From Valencia hispanica (Eukaryota > Chordata > Actinopteri > Cyprinodontiformes > Valenciidae), in contig OY747721.1 in the NCBI GenBank assembly GCA_963556495.2, positions 10,611,649 to 10,675,648 on the forward strand: 64,000 nt of DNA, written 5' to 3'. The notes below the pieces were generated by a model, which worked only from the letters and a program-made list of their open reading frames with translations, was not told where the DNA came from and ran no database searches. Position numbers and translations under genes: made by a program. This document shows positions 34,733-47,400 of this stretch, piece by piece. How positions within the stretch are numbered: position 1 is the stretch's first letter; every line of letters starts with the position of its first letter.

Positions 34733-34893
34733 ATAAGGGATGTCCAACTCCACTCCTGTATCCTATAAATGCTTTACTATCAGGCTTCTGCAGAACTTTA
34801 TGACATAATGAAGAGGTAATTCCGTTATGTTGGAGTAGAGACATATCCATAAGATGTAGGAAACCTTTCGAGGACAAGGTGGACATCCCTGCC
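34733..34893. mobile_element. Palindromic MITE, copy 2 (diverged)
   Basis: The left end, 'aagggatgtccaactccact', and right end, 'gaggacaaggtggacatccc', are inverse-related. The middle ('caggcttctgcagaacttta') matches the family at 24695-24912. Confidence 0.5.
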
Positions 34894-37376
34894 TTAGTTC
34901 TTTACCCTCGCCTCTTGAAGTTCTCAATAAGATAAATGGACTCGCAGTTTTTTACCAGCAAAATCCTACCCTGTGAAGCCATTTTGATGTCAAGTGATTA
35001 TGACAACATTCTTAGAGGAAACCACACCAAACAGTTTCAAATTGCCTTTTAAAGTAACCATTCTGCTCTTTTAATTCACACAGACTGATATCATGCAGCT
35101 GCCCTCATCTGATTACCACATTGACCTCAACTAACCACAGGATCAGGATCCAAGAAGCCCATTTTGTGGTGGGGCCAGTATACATATTCATGAGCCCTAA
35201 ATAAATTACAGTTATTTGCATTTCTTTTGCTCGGTCTGCATAGCAGGCTAGACTCAATGCAAATGGTCTCCCTTAAAACCGAAGCAGAATAGTGTTACGA
35301 TGCAGTCTCAGATGTTTGGTCATAACTAGCTTTATACATAATAGCCAATGTGTGCTTTTAAAGTTTTGGTACTTACATTGAACTTGTTTGGTTTTCACTT
35401 TTAGATTATTTGTTTTTCATTAAGCATCAAGGCAGACTACTAATTTTCATGCACTTATTTTGACACTAGTCATGCATGCATTGGAAGCTTAAGCAGAGAA
35501 ACATTTACCCCATTTTAAATGGCAGCAAGCCAGGGGCTAAACCTGCATCTCCTCAGTATTCCCCCAAGTATCACCATCTTAATAGACATTTCAAGAATAC
35601 GACGGGAATTAGATTTTTTTTGTTTTTTACGTTTGTTGTGAAACATAAAAAAGGAAAGAAAAAGCTTATTCATTGGCACTGCATGAATGACAAACCACAG
35701 TTGATTTATGTTAAAACATAAATAAAATTTGGTGATGGAAAAATGAATCGAACACAGCATAGAGGTCAAACTTCCAAGTGGAAAAGTTGGAGGTTTCCAA
35801 CTTATCCTGTCCTCAAAATCCAATATGGCTGCCTTGCAGTTTAACCATGCATTGCTTATATGGTCATTTGAATCATCAACTATTTCAAACACAACCTATT
35901 TTATTTAGCAGGTTGCTGCAGTGCCTTTGTCAGTAGCCTATAAAAAGCACATTATCTCGTTACCCTATATTTCTGAGGGCATTTAGCCAAACTACCAAGT
36001 AAAACAACTGGTTTTCAACCTGAACAGTTTAGTTTCTTATTTCAAATCCAACGTTTATATTTACCATAATTATAACACCATTTCTTGAAATTCACTAAAG
36101 GCGGTCCATGTACCACCAGTGGCATGTACCACAACTTGAGAACCATCACTGTAAGGCAGTCAGAAACATTGCTGCGCTTTACAATCGAATGCATTCTGTT
36201 CCGTTTCATCCGCCGCTACCAGGCGATCAAAACAAACGCACCTCCAGAAATTAACTCCATTGCAAGTTAAATATATTATGCTACTTACCCAGCGCTGTTT
36301 CGTATCCACCGTTCCTTAAAGCACTCCTCTCTCCGCTTTCTTACTGCTACTGAGGTTCTTCGCTGCAGAGGAATAGCAGCGACCCCACCTCCAGCTAATA
36401 ACCAGTGTAACCTAATGTTACCTGCGTGACTCCTCTCATCCCGCACCGGGTAAAGGGGCGTACCCAAGTAAGACGAACCAACTCTCTGGGAATTTTCTCC
36501 CCAAAACAATAGGTGTGGATAAAAGCATAACAGCATAGTGATTTTTTTTATTTTTAAAGTTAATACCCAGTGGTGTAGCTTTTTTTCCATTAGCAAATCT
36601 AATGAGACTATAAAAACGCATCAGGGTGATGAAGCATTGATTTGCACGATTTCAATAAAGGTTGTGTAAAACCATAAAAGTAAGCCAACAATGCTTTGAG
36701 TGTTTGTGTTGATGACATCACAAGAGGTACAAGTCATATTGATCAGTGGGCATCAGTATACAGTCAAGCACAGCTACTTTTGATCAGATTTTAAGAGTCT
36801 GGAGCATTAAATCAGTTCAACCATTTGTCCAAAACTATGACAATAATCATATTCAGCATTTTCTATCAGATAAGTCTTTTTAATTTTTTTCATCTGACTG
36901 GAGTCTATGTATATTCACAACTCTTAATTAGGAAATGGTTGTATAACATTAAATGATACAGGTTTCAGGAATCTATTCGATAATCAAGCCTCAGTCCTGC
37001 CTTTTACAAGACATCTTGTGCCACAAGTTCACAAATCTTTAGTTTCATGGCTAATTAAACTAAAATGTAATCACCATCTAGATTAAATACGTAAATTAAA
37101 ATTCATGACAACAGGTGAACAAAAGAAAGCATTTCTTGTGCTATTGTCATTATGTGGTGCAAACTATGTAGATATTGCCTATTAAATTTAAATCTAGGCT
37201 TTTTCTTTCATGTTTAGAAAAAAATGCTACATTTGTCAATTTTTGATCAGTTTCTAAAAGCAACATGCAGTCCTAGGTTCCATACTCCAGGTAAAGGCTC
37301 TCACTGCTAGTGGACATGGTGGTCATCGGCTTACCAAATTGACCACTACACCTCTTTGTTTTCAGTACAGCTCGGC

Positions 37377-37607
37377 TCAAAATGACTGGTCAAGATTTTT
37401 GATATTCAAATCTGCCCATTCCAGTCTGCGCTGATCCTCTTCCATGTTCTTTTTTGGTGCCACATTTTCCTGAAATCCGTGGAGCGTTCTCAAGTAGAGA
37501 TCAAATATTTTGCTCTTGCCGTGCGGAATACAACTAAGGCGGCAAGTTTTATTTAAAGCCTGTAAATAAAGAGCAGCACAAAGAAATGTAGCCAAAAAGC
37601 CCTCCAT
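37377..37607 (-). CDS. Candidate small secreted peptide (unrecognised)
   Basis: A single-exon ORF of 76 codons. The ATG at 37607-37605 has a strong context (G at -3 and +4). A TATAAATA box lies about 65 bases upstream. The N terminus MEGFLATFLCAALYLQA looks like a signal peptide, followed by NKTCRLSC with an N-glycosylation sequon, then a hydrophilic, charged tail (GFQENVAPKKNMEEDQRRLE) ending LNIKNLDQSF. Cysteines sit at 10, 22 and 26. I do not recognise a family. It could be a short cytokine- or hormone-like precursor, the first exon of a longer spliced product, or chance. It lies within a stretch free of obvious transposons. No downstream poly(A) signal is close. Confidence 0.3.
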   Translation of the reverse strand: MEGFLATFLCAALYLQALNKTCRLSCIPHGKSKIFDLYLRTLHGFQENVAPKKNMEEDQRRLEWADLNIKNLDQSF

Positions 37608-37670
37608 TGCAACTCAAGCAAGGGAATGAGTATGTATGAACCTTGTTTTAGAAGGGTGATCTTATCCACT

Positions 37671-37678
37671 TATTTATA
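37671..37678 (-). promoter_or_regulatory. TATA box upstream of the candidate peptide ORF
   Basis: On the minus strand the sequence reads GCTATAAATAAG, with TATAAATA at a suitable distance for transcription to start 30-40 bases before the ORF 37607-37377. Chance occurrence in AT-rich DNA is possible. Confidence 0.3.
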
Positions 37679-37749
37679 GCAGAGGAAAAGGAAATACAGG
37701 TGCTTTCTTGATGACAATCTACCTCTAAAGTGAGTTTGGTTGACTTAGC

Positions 37750-37972
37750 ACAGGGGTGCCCAACCCTGGCCCTCGAGATCTACCATCCTGCAACTTTTAG
37801 ATGCATCCCTTCTCATCATAGCCAGATCAAATGAATGCCTCGTTACCAGACCTCTGCAGAGCTGGCAGACTGCTGATCAGGGAATATAACCATTTGATTC
37901 AGGTGCGTTGGAGCAGGGATGTGTCTAAAATGTGCAGGATGGTAGATTTCGAGGACCAGGGTTGTGCATCTT
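37750..37972. mobile_element. Palindromic MITE, copy 3
   Basis: The left end, 'ggggtgcccaaccctggccc', and right end, 'cgaggaccagggttgtgcat', are inverse-related. The interior 'ccatttgattcaggtgcgtt' matches the copies at 24695 and 42955. Confidence 0.6.
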
Positions 37973-38406
37973 CGACTTAGCAGAAAAGTCTTGCTTGTAG
38001 ATTTCAAAGAACTGACCAGTCAAAAGAATGAAAACACTTTTATATCCACAGAACCTGTCAGTAAAACAAACAAAGAAATCAGACTGGACACCCCTACATC
38101 TACAGGTGGAAAAAACAACAACAAAAAACCCGACAGATGGCAGCACAGCTTGTTTAAACACCCAAGTGAGACAGGCAGATGGGCACTTAATGAGAACTGA
38201 GGCTGAACACGCCCTTTGGCTTTTGACTTTGACAAGTGCAAACCTATTTGGTACATCCTTAACTATTACAACCAGAAGCAAACTAAAACAAAACCTCGGG
38301 TTAAAAACAACTTAAATTACCAGGAATATCCAGCACCATCAATTATGAAGACAGTTAAAAGACAGAAAACAAAATGTGAAAAAACATGAACAAGTTATGT
38401 ATACTC

Positions 38407-41400
38407 TTATTTTATCTGTCCAACCAAATGCTTGATGAGAGCAAGCTGCAGCTGCATCATCTGCTCCAGAGTGTTGATCTGTTAAAGGTACGCAGAGAAC
38501 AAAAAATTAGACATCTTCCAGCTGTTATTTAAAAATGAAACAGATCATCATTTACCATAATGAAAAACTAAACACTATTACTTGTTTTGTTTTACTTTAT
38601 TACAACCAAAAAAATCTGACCTGCTTTTGGATCTTCTGACAGCAGCAGCCAGAGGCTTGATAATCTAGGATTTAGGGGAAAAAAAGTGGAATAAATGTAT
38701 TAAAGCAAGAATTTCTGACAGAAGAAAATACAACTGCACTTTAGTAATGTGTCAGCTTAGATTGTGTTTTAATGTGTACATACCAGAATCATTTGAAAGA
38801 TTTTTGTATGGTGGCTCTATTTGGTCAATAATCTTCTTGACTGGATCTTCTGAAAAGAAAATGCCAAAAAAGGTCTCTTATAGGTGCATATAGCAATCAG
38901 TTAGAAGATCAAAGTTTTTTTCCCTTCAGTACTTACATTTGATTAGTGACTTTTACACAGTAATATATATCAAGTGTTTATTGTAAATTTTGACGATTAT
39001 AGTTTAGGATTTTTAAAGGATTTTTCAATATATAAAAAGGGTTATAGCCGACAATCATAGGGAAGACAGCGACTGATACCGTCCAAAAGGAGATAAAGCC
39101 ATAAAAAAGGTCACTGATCAATACACTGGCTGTTTACAAAGTTCTACATCCAAGCTTTATACTGGAAAGTTTAGTGGATGGAAAAAGTGAGGTAGTAAAA
39201 TGTGCAAAGCCTTTAGAAAATCATGGAGCAGTTTGGAGGAAAACAAGGAATGTATTGCAGCTGGATGCAGAGCTTCAACGGCATAGAAATGTGTCCAGGA
39301 CAAGGGCTACAACGGTCACATTCCTTGTGTTAAACTAATCCTGACTCAGAAGGACGTAGCTGTTTCTCAGCAGTCCAACGTTTTTTTTCCCAGCTGAAAT
39401 TCTGCATTTAATCTGGAAATCAAAGTTAGTGTGTGGGGGAGAAAAACAATTCAAGTTGTTTTAGGTTCAGTGTGAAGCTTCTTCTCTAAAGTTGGTGAGG
39501 ATTTAGGAAGCCATGCCATCTATGGATATATATGAAAAGTCTGTGCTGCCGTCTCTACCAGGATATTTTAGAGCACTTCATGCTTCCCTCTGCTGACAAG
39601 CTTTATAGAGATGTTCAATTCATTTTCCAGCAGGACTTGGCACCTTCCCACACTGCCAATAATAACCATGGTTAGGGCTGCAGGATGTTAGACTATATTG
39701 TGATGGCGATAATATCAGTAATTAATGTAATGACGATATCAGCTGCCGTATTTGCCTATTTTCTTCTTTAATCTCCAATTTGTGCTGCCTACACTGTGAC
39801 CGTTAGCAGTTTGGGTAATATCAGTGTCCAGTGTGAGCATCTGCTACCGTGAGACTCTGTCCAACTGTCCAAAAATATTACATTATGATGTAAAACATAT
39901 ATTTATAACACCGGGAATATATTAGCCAAAAATTATGACTCCCCAGCCCTTTGCGATAAAAATATTGAGAATCCTGATATTGTTATGACAATATTGTACA
40001 GCCTTAACCATGGTATCAAATCTATGGAGCATTGTTAGGAGGAAGATGGGAGACACCAGAGTTAACAATTCAGAATAACTAAAAAGGCTGAAGCAATTTG
40101 ACTTCCAACACCTCAGCAGAGCTACAGGCTTCATTCAGGCAAAAGGAGCCCAGACCAAGTATTAAATACACATAGTGTACAGTACATGGGCCATCTTTTT
40201 CAGTAGGCTGACATTTGTTTTAAAATCCCCTTTTTATTTGTCTTATGAAATGTCCCAATTTTCAGAGAAAGTGAATTTCGAGGGTTTCCTTACACAAGCC
40301 ATCATTAAATTTAACAGAACATTTTACATAAAACTGTTGGTAATTTATCTGCTCTTTAAATTTAAATTCTGATTTTCCAACTTCACCTACCACAGACTGG
40401 TTCTATAGAAACAATCTTCTGTTGAGGCTTGGGCGTTGTCAGCTCTGGTGGCTTAACAGACTCTGTGGTATCAACTGGGGCTGGTTTGTGTTCCGGCTCA
40501 AGTTGGGGTTTGGGCACAGACTTGGACTGGGGGTCGTCGGGTGCAGATGGGGTGCTGCTGTCAGTGTTGTCAAGCTTCGGGCTGATGTCTGGGTTGTTCT
40601 TGTTCAAGGCATCCAGGATCATAACAGTGAGTTGCTCTCCACCTCTCTCAGTGGGCAGAGTGAGAGACAGAACATTAGCGGAGCCATCAAAGGACTGGAC
40701 TGTGGCTAAGACGCCATTCACCAGGTCGCTTTGAAACATCTGCTTCACTTCTTCCGGCCACTCTGCAGGAAAGTGTTCTTTACCTTTTAATGTAGGATAT
40801 TAAATAGTTACTTACTAGAGTGAGTTTTTAGGACAGACACAATAAACACAGCACTTCAGGTAAGGTTAGATATGTTCAGGGGCACTTCTGCCTTACCAGT
40901 GAGGGTGCACCGAATTATCTGAAAAGGGAGCTGCAACAGGTGGGCAGGGATAGGCAGGATTTGAGAGGATGGGACCTTCTCCGTGTTCCCATAGTCTGCA
41001 TAGATGACACTCATCTCGTTCTCACCAACTTCCAAGATCACAGCACGGTACCAGTTATTATCAGCTGGAATTTAAAAAAGCCAAACATATTATAGATTTG
41101 CAAATATCAAAGTCACAACAGAAGTAAAAAGCTGTGGCTCTCTATGGAACACAATTCCCCAGTCTGAATACATAAAGCAGCCTGCTAAGGCAGAAAAAAG
41201 CTGTAGGTTCTAACAGCAAATGCTTCAACATCCTGTACAAAAATCTCTTAAAACAAACCCCGTTGTTAGTTGGCTGAGGAATGTGTGCTAGACAAAGTTT
41301 CTTACCCGTTTACTGTGTTTAAAGCAGTTCCTACAGTCACTACGTACACACGGTGTGTAATTATATCTACTCAGAGACGTGGTATTAGCAGCTTAGGTTT

Positions 41401-44400
41401 GCAAGAGCAACAACTGAAGGAGGGGCCTTGGAAAAAGCTCAGAATCAGAGTAAAAATGGGAGAACTTGTCCTGACAGATCAAATGTCCTATTGCATCTCC
41501 TCTTTGGCAATTTTGGACGAAATAAAAAATATTTGCTCTGATTGTAGGAACTATATGCATGGCATCGATGTCATAAGCTTTAATGAACTTTTAGATGCAC
41601 CCCTGCTTTAACACATCTGAACCAAATGAATGAGTCATTACCAGGCCCATTTTTTTTGTGATTGTTGAGGCCTAAAAAGCCTTGTGGACAAATAACCGGA
41701 GTTTTAGGTTTCAAAAATGTTCCAACATCATTTGTACTACCTGTGTTTACACTCAGAAACGGCATTTATGCCCTCAGAGATGTGTTGGCATCATCGATTG
41801 TTCAAGCGCTTTTTGCTTGCTTGTTTCTACAAGCTCAATTACTGCTGTATGTAGAAGTTAGAAAGTAGAAAGTTACTTTGAGCGGATAGGATTTGGGAGA
41901 AATACTGCCCCCTACAGGTTTGGCATGGCTATGAATGTGCTGAACTCATGCTGTTAAGTGTGGACTGAGTTTTTTTTTTAACCTATGTGGTGAGAACATT
42001 CGGGGGGGGGGGGGGGTTTAAAACCCGGCTACTTGTGTACATGGCCTAAGGCTCAGTGTCTTTTTTGTTGTCTATCATTTTTGACCAATGGCGGCAAATA
42101 AAATCCTGTCAATCTATTCTTGCATATTATTTCTAAAATTAATTACTTATTCAGTAGTATGTAATTGTTTATTAATTTGAAATAATATAAAAGCCGAAAA
42201 AGCTGAACAGAGAAGTAACTACATAAAAGTAAATGAAATTAAATGATCGCACTTAAAATAGAACAGTTCATCGGCTGTGGCCTGAACGTGCAGTGTCACA
42301 GCTCAGTGTTGGTCTGGAAACTGAATCCGCGCTCTGCTGCCCAACTGGAGATAGACAAGCGCCTTTTCAACCAAAGTTTGGTAATTGAAGAGATCAGAAG
42401 TCGAAAACACTCTGTACAACCATTTCTTGACCCACATGCTATCGCTTCACCGGGGGGAAATCACAGCAACCAGTGGTCTAGATCTGAAACGATGCTCAGA
42501 TGATCTCATGGGAATCTTAAAAAAAAAAAATTAGATTTAGTTACCTGTACTGTAAAGTTTAAAATGTCTGCACATCTGCAGCAAGTGGTCAGAGGTTTGA
42601 ATTATTTTGTGAATGTTAAGATGTTTTGCGGTAGATAAATGTTTGTCAATCGATGACTTCCATTTTTGTTCAGCCACAATATTGTCCAATAATTTACTGC
42701 CTCTTTCATGTAGAGAACGATGAAACTGAATAGCACGGTCCTTGGCAATGATTTTTCTTGGCAAATGTGACATATTTCACCCTCACTCCCTCTCGTATAA
42801 GAAACTGGAAGAATACATGAAGGTGTAAACTATAAGGTGATGAGAAGGATCATCGAGATTGGTCAAACATGCGTTTAAGTTGGGATGACTGGATAAAATT
42901 GCAAGACGCGTAGAAGTCACAAAGATTGACTGAATTTGCGTTAATAGTTGCGATTGCAACATCTCAAAATCCTGGAGGGCTGAATAAGGAATTCAGCCAT
43001 TTGATTCAGGTGTGTTGGGGAAGGGATGCATCAAAAAAATTGCAGCATAGTAGCTCTTGGGAACTGGAGTTGGCATCTAATCAGGATTTAACAATTATTA
43101 AAAGACTGATCCCCATAACAGACAAAAAACCCTTTACTATCTATAGAATAGGTTTAATATTGTGAGAAAATAGGTTTGCTCCTCATTGAGAACAAGATTT
43201 TAAGTTAAAACGGAATCAGCTCCTTTGTAACCCCCCACCTCCTTACCAGAAAACTGGGCACAACATGCAGCGCCAGCAGCAGGCCTGCTCTTCATCCCTA
43301 CAGATAAAGTTGTCTGGTAGGTGCTGCAGTAGGCAGCCAACTCAATCATCACCTCCTGGAGCTGTTTTTGGTTAACTTCTTAAAAAAAGAAATGCTTACA
43401 GAAAAACAATCAATTTATGAAACTTTAATTTTTGAATAACAGAGTGGACGTTCTTACCTTGCGTAGGGACGAGGAGGTAGAAGAGAGAAGGACTAACGAC
43501 TGCTGCAAAGTAAGGCTGAAAGCTCTCATTCAAAGGTAGCTCCACTGTCTTCCAGTCAACTTTGAAACTTGCGACTGGAAGCAAATTACAATTTATCAAA
43601 ACCACAATCAGCGAGGGGGGGGGGGGGACTAAGGCACAACATAATATCTCACCCTCTGATGCCACAGCAGTCTGAATTTCATTTGGCATTTCTTTGGATG
43701 TAGCTTCAGCTTGTTTACTGGCTCGAAAGCTGTCCTCTTGTTTTTTCCCACCATTTTCTTGGTTCACTGAGGATTCCACCTGAACCTGCGTTACTGTCGC
43801 AAGTTCTCCTTTAGCTTTGGCAAGTTCTCCTTTAGCTTTGGCAAGCTTTTCAGCAATTAGAGCAGATGCCATGTTCTGGCCTTTGCTTTCGAGCTCCACT
43901 CCATACCCCTGCTCAGTGATGGAGAGGACCCGAGCTGTGAGCTGTCGTCCATCCACCAAAGTCTGGAACCACAGGATGGCTTCACTGCTCCACTCTGAAC
44001 CAACAGGCTCCACGCCTAAATCCAACCATGCAGAATTTAACAGAAATGTAATGTTTGCTCCTTTCCACTGATAAGAAATTTAAATGTATCTTGCTTCAAA
44101 TATTAGATTTTAGGATAACATATCATTAAAGCCAATGCCTTATATCTTTTTAGAATTTAAACTGCGTTTTTAATTCAATGAAGATATCAGTAAATAACTA
44201 TTATGGGAAGAAAAATGCTTCAATATCAAGTGTACACTAGAGTCTGTTAATTTATCTACCTGCAAGCCAGCAGCAAACAGCCTGGAAAGGGAGTGTAAGG
44301 AATTTAAGAGTAATGCCTCGAAGGTGGCTGGTTTTAATCATCATGTTGTAACCATAATCCACAAAATATATGGCAACTTTGTCATCAGACAGTCCCTTTA

Positions 44401-47400
44401 CCATCGCTCGGCACCAAGTTCCATTGCCTGTGAGGGATAAAGGGATTAAAAATAATTAAATAAATACATCACAACAAATGATAAATATATGTACAGTAGG
44501 GTGTAAAGGTACATGTATTCATATTCAGATTTTTCGGTATGCCACACACCTGTGCCGAACCAATACAGCAGTTTTCTACCTGAATGCTTGCAAAATGTTA
44601 ATGTGCAGAACTCAAGAGCGCAGCGGAATGTTCTGCATGCAACTTTAAATAGTGACATCAAAACAAAACAGAAATGACTCCCAGCTATCAGTAAACACTG
44701 CAATTTGAAAATAATGAATGTTTTCTCATGTGAACCAGAACTTTGTCAGCAAACGCAAGAGCAAAAACGACACGCTCTGCACCGAACTGAATTACTCAAC
44801 TGTAACAATGTCAAGCTGAATGGAAAAATCACTGATACTGGAGAAAAACCAGCTGACATACACATGACTACCAGTAGCATCCAATCAGACCAAAGTAGAA
44901 TCCCCATTGATGAGAAGGGATTTTCCCAACAGCTGCTTATGCTGCATTCAACTACAACTGGGAGACTAGGTTGTCGAAATATCAAACCTCCAAAGTAATT
45001 TAAGAATGTTTTATTCTGAAATATGGGCAAGGTATTATTTAAAGAGCAACTCACCCCCCCTTCCACCGTCCTACTCCACCTACATTTCCGGTTTGAAAAA
45101 TGTGGCAAAAGGAGGCGTTGCCTGGCAACCGAGGAATGCGCAGGGGGGAGAGCTGGGTTGTGTCAACACTTCCTTGCTATTCAAACTCCAACTCGGTATG
45201 GAGGCGTGGCTTAGACTGGGCTTGTTTTATACTCCACATGGCAGGATGGCTGATGTCAGTTGCACCCGCAGACGTCAGTAAACAAGCTGAACTAGTAGCA
45301 ATGTCCAATTCAAATTCAAGTGCTGTGTAAAGTTCTCACCTGAAGAGGGCTATCCACTAATGGTTTTTGGTAAAATGTACTAAAATACAAAAAATAATGA
45401 CCACATATGTAGATAGCACTATTAAGACACCCATTTATACAGTTTATCAGCAAAAAGTTGATTTGGGGGTGAGTTACAGTAAACTTTAAACATTTGTAAA
45501 CATTAACACTGACTGTTTTCTAGTGGTTATATTGTTTTCTACTCTGGCTATGCCTGCTTGTACTATTTAGTTATTTAAAAGAAAATCCAATCCCATCTCC
45601 AGTCAGTTCTTTTAACTTAAAGTTATAGAACATAATAAAATCAATTTAATTTCTGCAATTGAAAGGAAGGAATTCAGGGAAAAAAAAGATTTATTTCATG
45701 CTAATCAAAATTTTGGAAAAAAAAAAGGAGAAAAAGCACATTTATTTATTGTTCATTAAAGTGTAGTGAAAACGTGACTTTAAAATACCGTGACTTTTGT
45801 GCACCGTTACACCCCTATTGTACAGTGTTGACATACAAAAAATAAAAACTGATGAATGGACACAAAAAAATGATATTGGATCACAATAAAGGAGATTAAA
45901 GATGAAAAGGCTTTCAAACATTAAATGTATTTGGAACATTTAGCGGGGTTTCTGTTTCAATACCCATGAATTTAACAAATAAAGTTATGAGCAGGACTGT
46001 AAAACTTAATCTAAATCTTAATATAAATGCATGTCTAATAGTGCTATCTACGTGTCTTGTCATTATTTTTGGTATTTTAGTAAAATGTAATTTTTATTAA
46101 TTTTCTACCAAAAAGCGTCAGTGTAGTGTCCTATTCACATTAAAACTCTACACTGCACTTGAATTTGAATTGGGCTTTGCTACTTGTTTAGCCAGTATGG
46201 CTGACGTCAGCCCTGCCCTGCTGCTGTGGAGAATAAATGAAGCAGAATGTCCACCCACGCCTCCTCCACAGAACCTCCCTTCCTTTCCTCTGGTGAAAGA
46301 AGCTCATGGCGAGCATGCATGTGATTTGCAGCCTTGTGGCTGTGAAGTGTGACGTGCTCCCTGACACCTTATTCAGTGCTGGTCTTCTTGTGACAGTCTA
46401 TGCTTGTGTGATGTTGGCTTTGGTTGCATCCTATGGAGCGAGACATCTTGCAGTCTGACCAGGTCCGGCACCATGGGAGGGCAAAGCGTCTGCTTTTAGA
46501 GTACGAAAACAAACGTTCTGGCCACCAATCCAGAACAGACCGGCCAGTCGGGAAAACTCCCGAACCTCCCTCTGGCCCGCCCGCCCCTGAAAGAACCTCA
46601 GCTTTCAAATGATATATAATATGTATAATATGTACATAAACTCAGCAACAATGAAACGTCCTCTGAGTTTCAACTGTTTTTACTTTCAGTAAACTTAATG
46701 TGTGTAAATATTTGTATGAACACTAAAAGAGTCAACACCATAAGACATAAACTAAAAATGTTTCACAGACATATGACTAACAGAAATAGAATAATGTGTC
46801 CTTGAATGAAGGGAGGCTCAAAATGAAAAGTACCAGTCAGTATCTGGTGTGGCCACCAGCTGCTTGAAGTACTGCAGTGCATCTCCTCCTCATGGACTGG
46901 ACCAGATTTGTCAGTTCTTGCTGTGAGATGTTACCCCACTCTTCCACCAAGGCACTTGCAAGTTCCTGGACATTTTTGGGGGGAATGGCCCTAGCCCTCA
47001 CCCAGTGATCCAACAGGTCCCAGACGTGCTCAATGGGATTGAGATCCGGGCTCTTCGCTGGCCATGGCAGAACACTGACATTGCTGTCATGCAGAAACTC
47101 ACACACAGAATGAGCAGTATGGCTGGTGGCATTGTCCTGCTGGAGGATCATGTCCGGATGAGCATGCATAAAGGGTACCACATGAGGGAGGAGGATGTCT
47201 TCCCTGTACCGCAAGGCATTGAGATTGCCTGCAATGACAACAAGCTCAGTCCGATGGGGAAGTGATATACCGCCCCAGACCATGACGGACCCCCCACCTC
47301 CAAATCGATCCCGCTCCAGGGTACAGGCCTCGGTGTAACGCTCATTCCTTCGAAGATAAACACAAATCCGTCCATCACCCCTGGTGAGACAAAACCGTGA

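Noticed and set aside
36285..36621. GC-richer patch near 36300-36480 as a CpG-island promoter or upstream VWA2 exon
   Set aside because: CpG content is modest, no donor site with a compatible exon could be tied to VWA2, and there is no coding continuation.
44705..44998. 97-codon plus ORF in a TDRD1 intron
   Set aside because: No domain, no signal peptide and no promoter-like sequence; probably chance.
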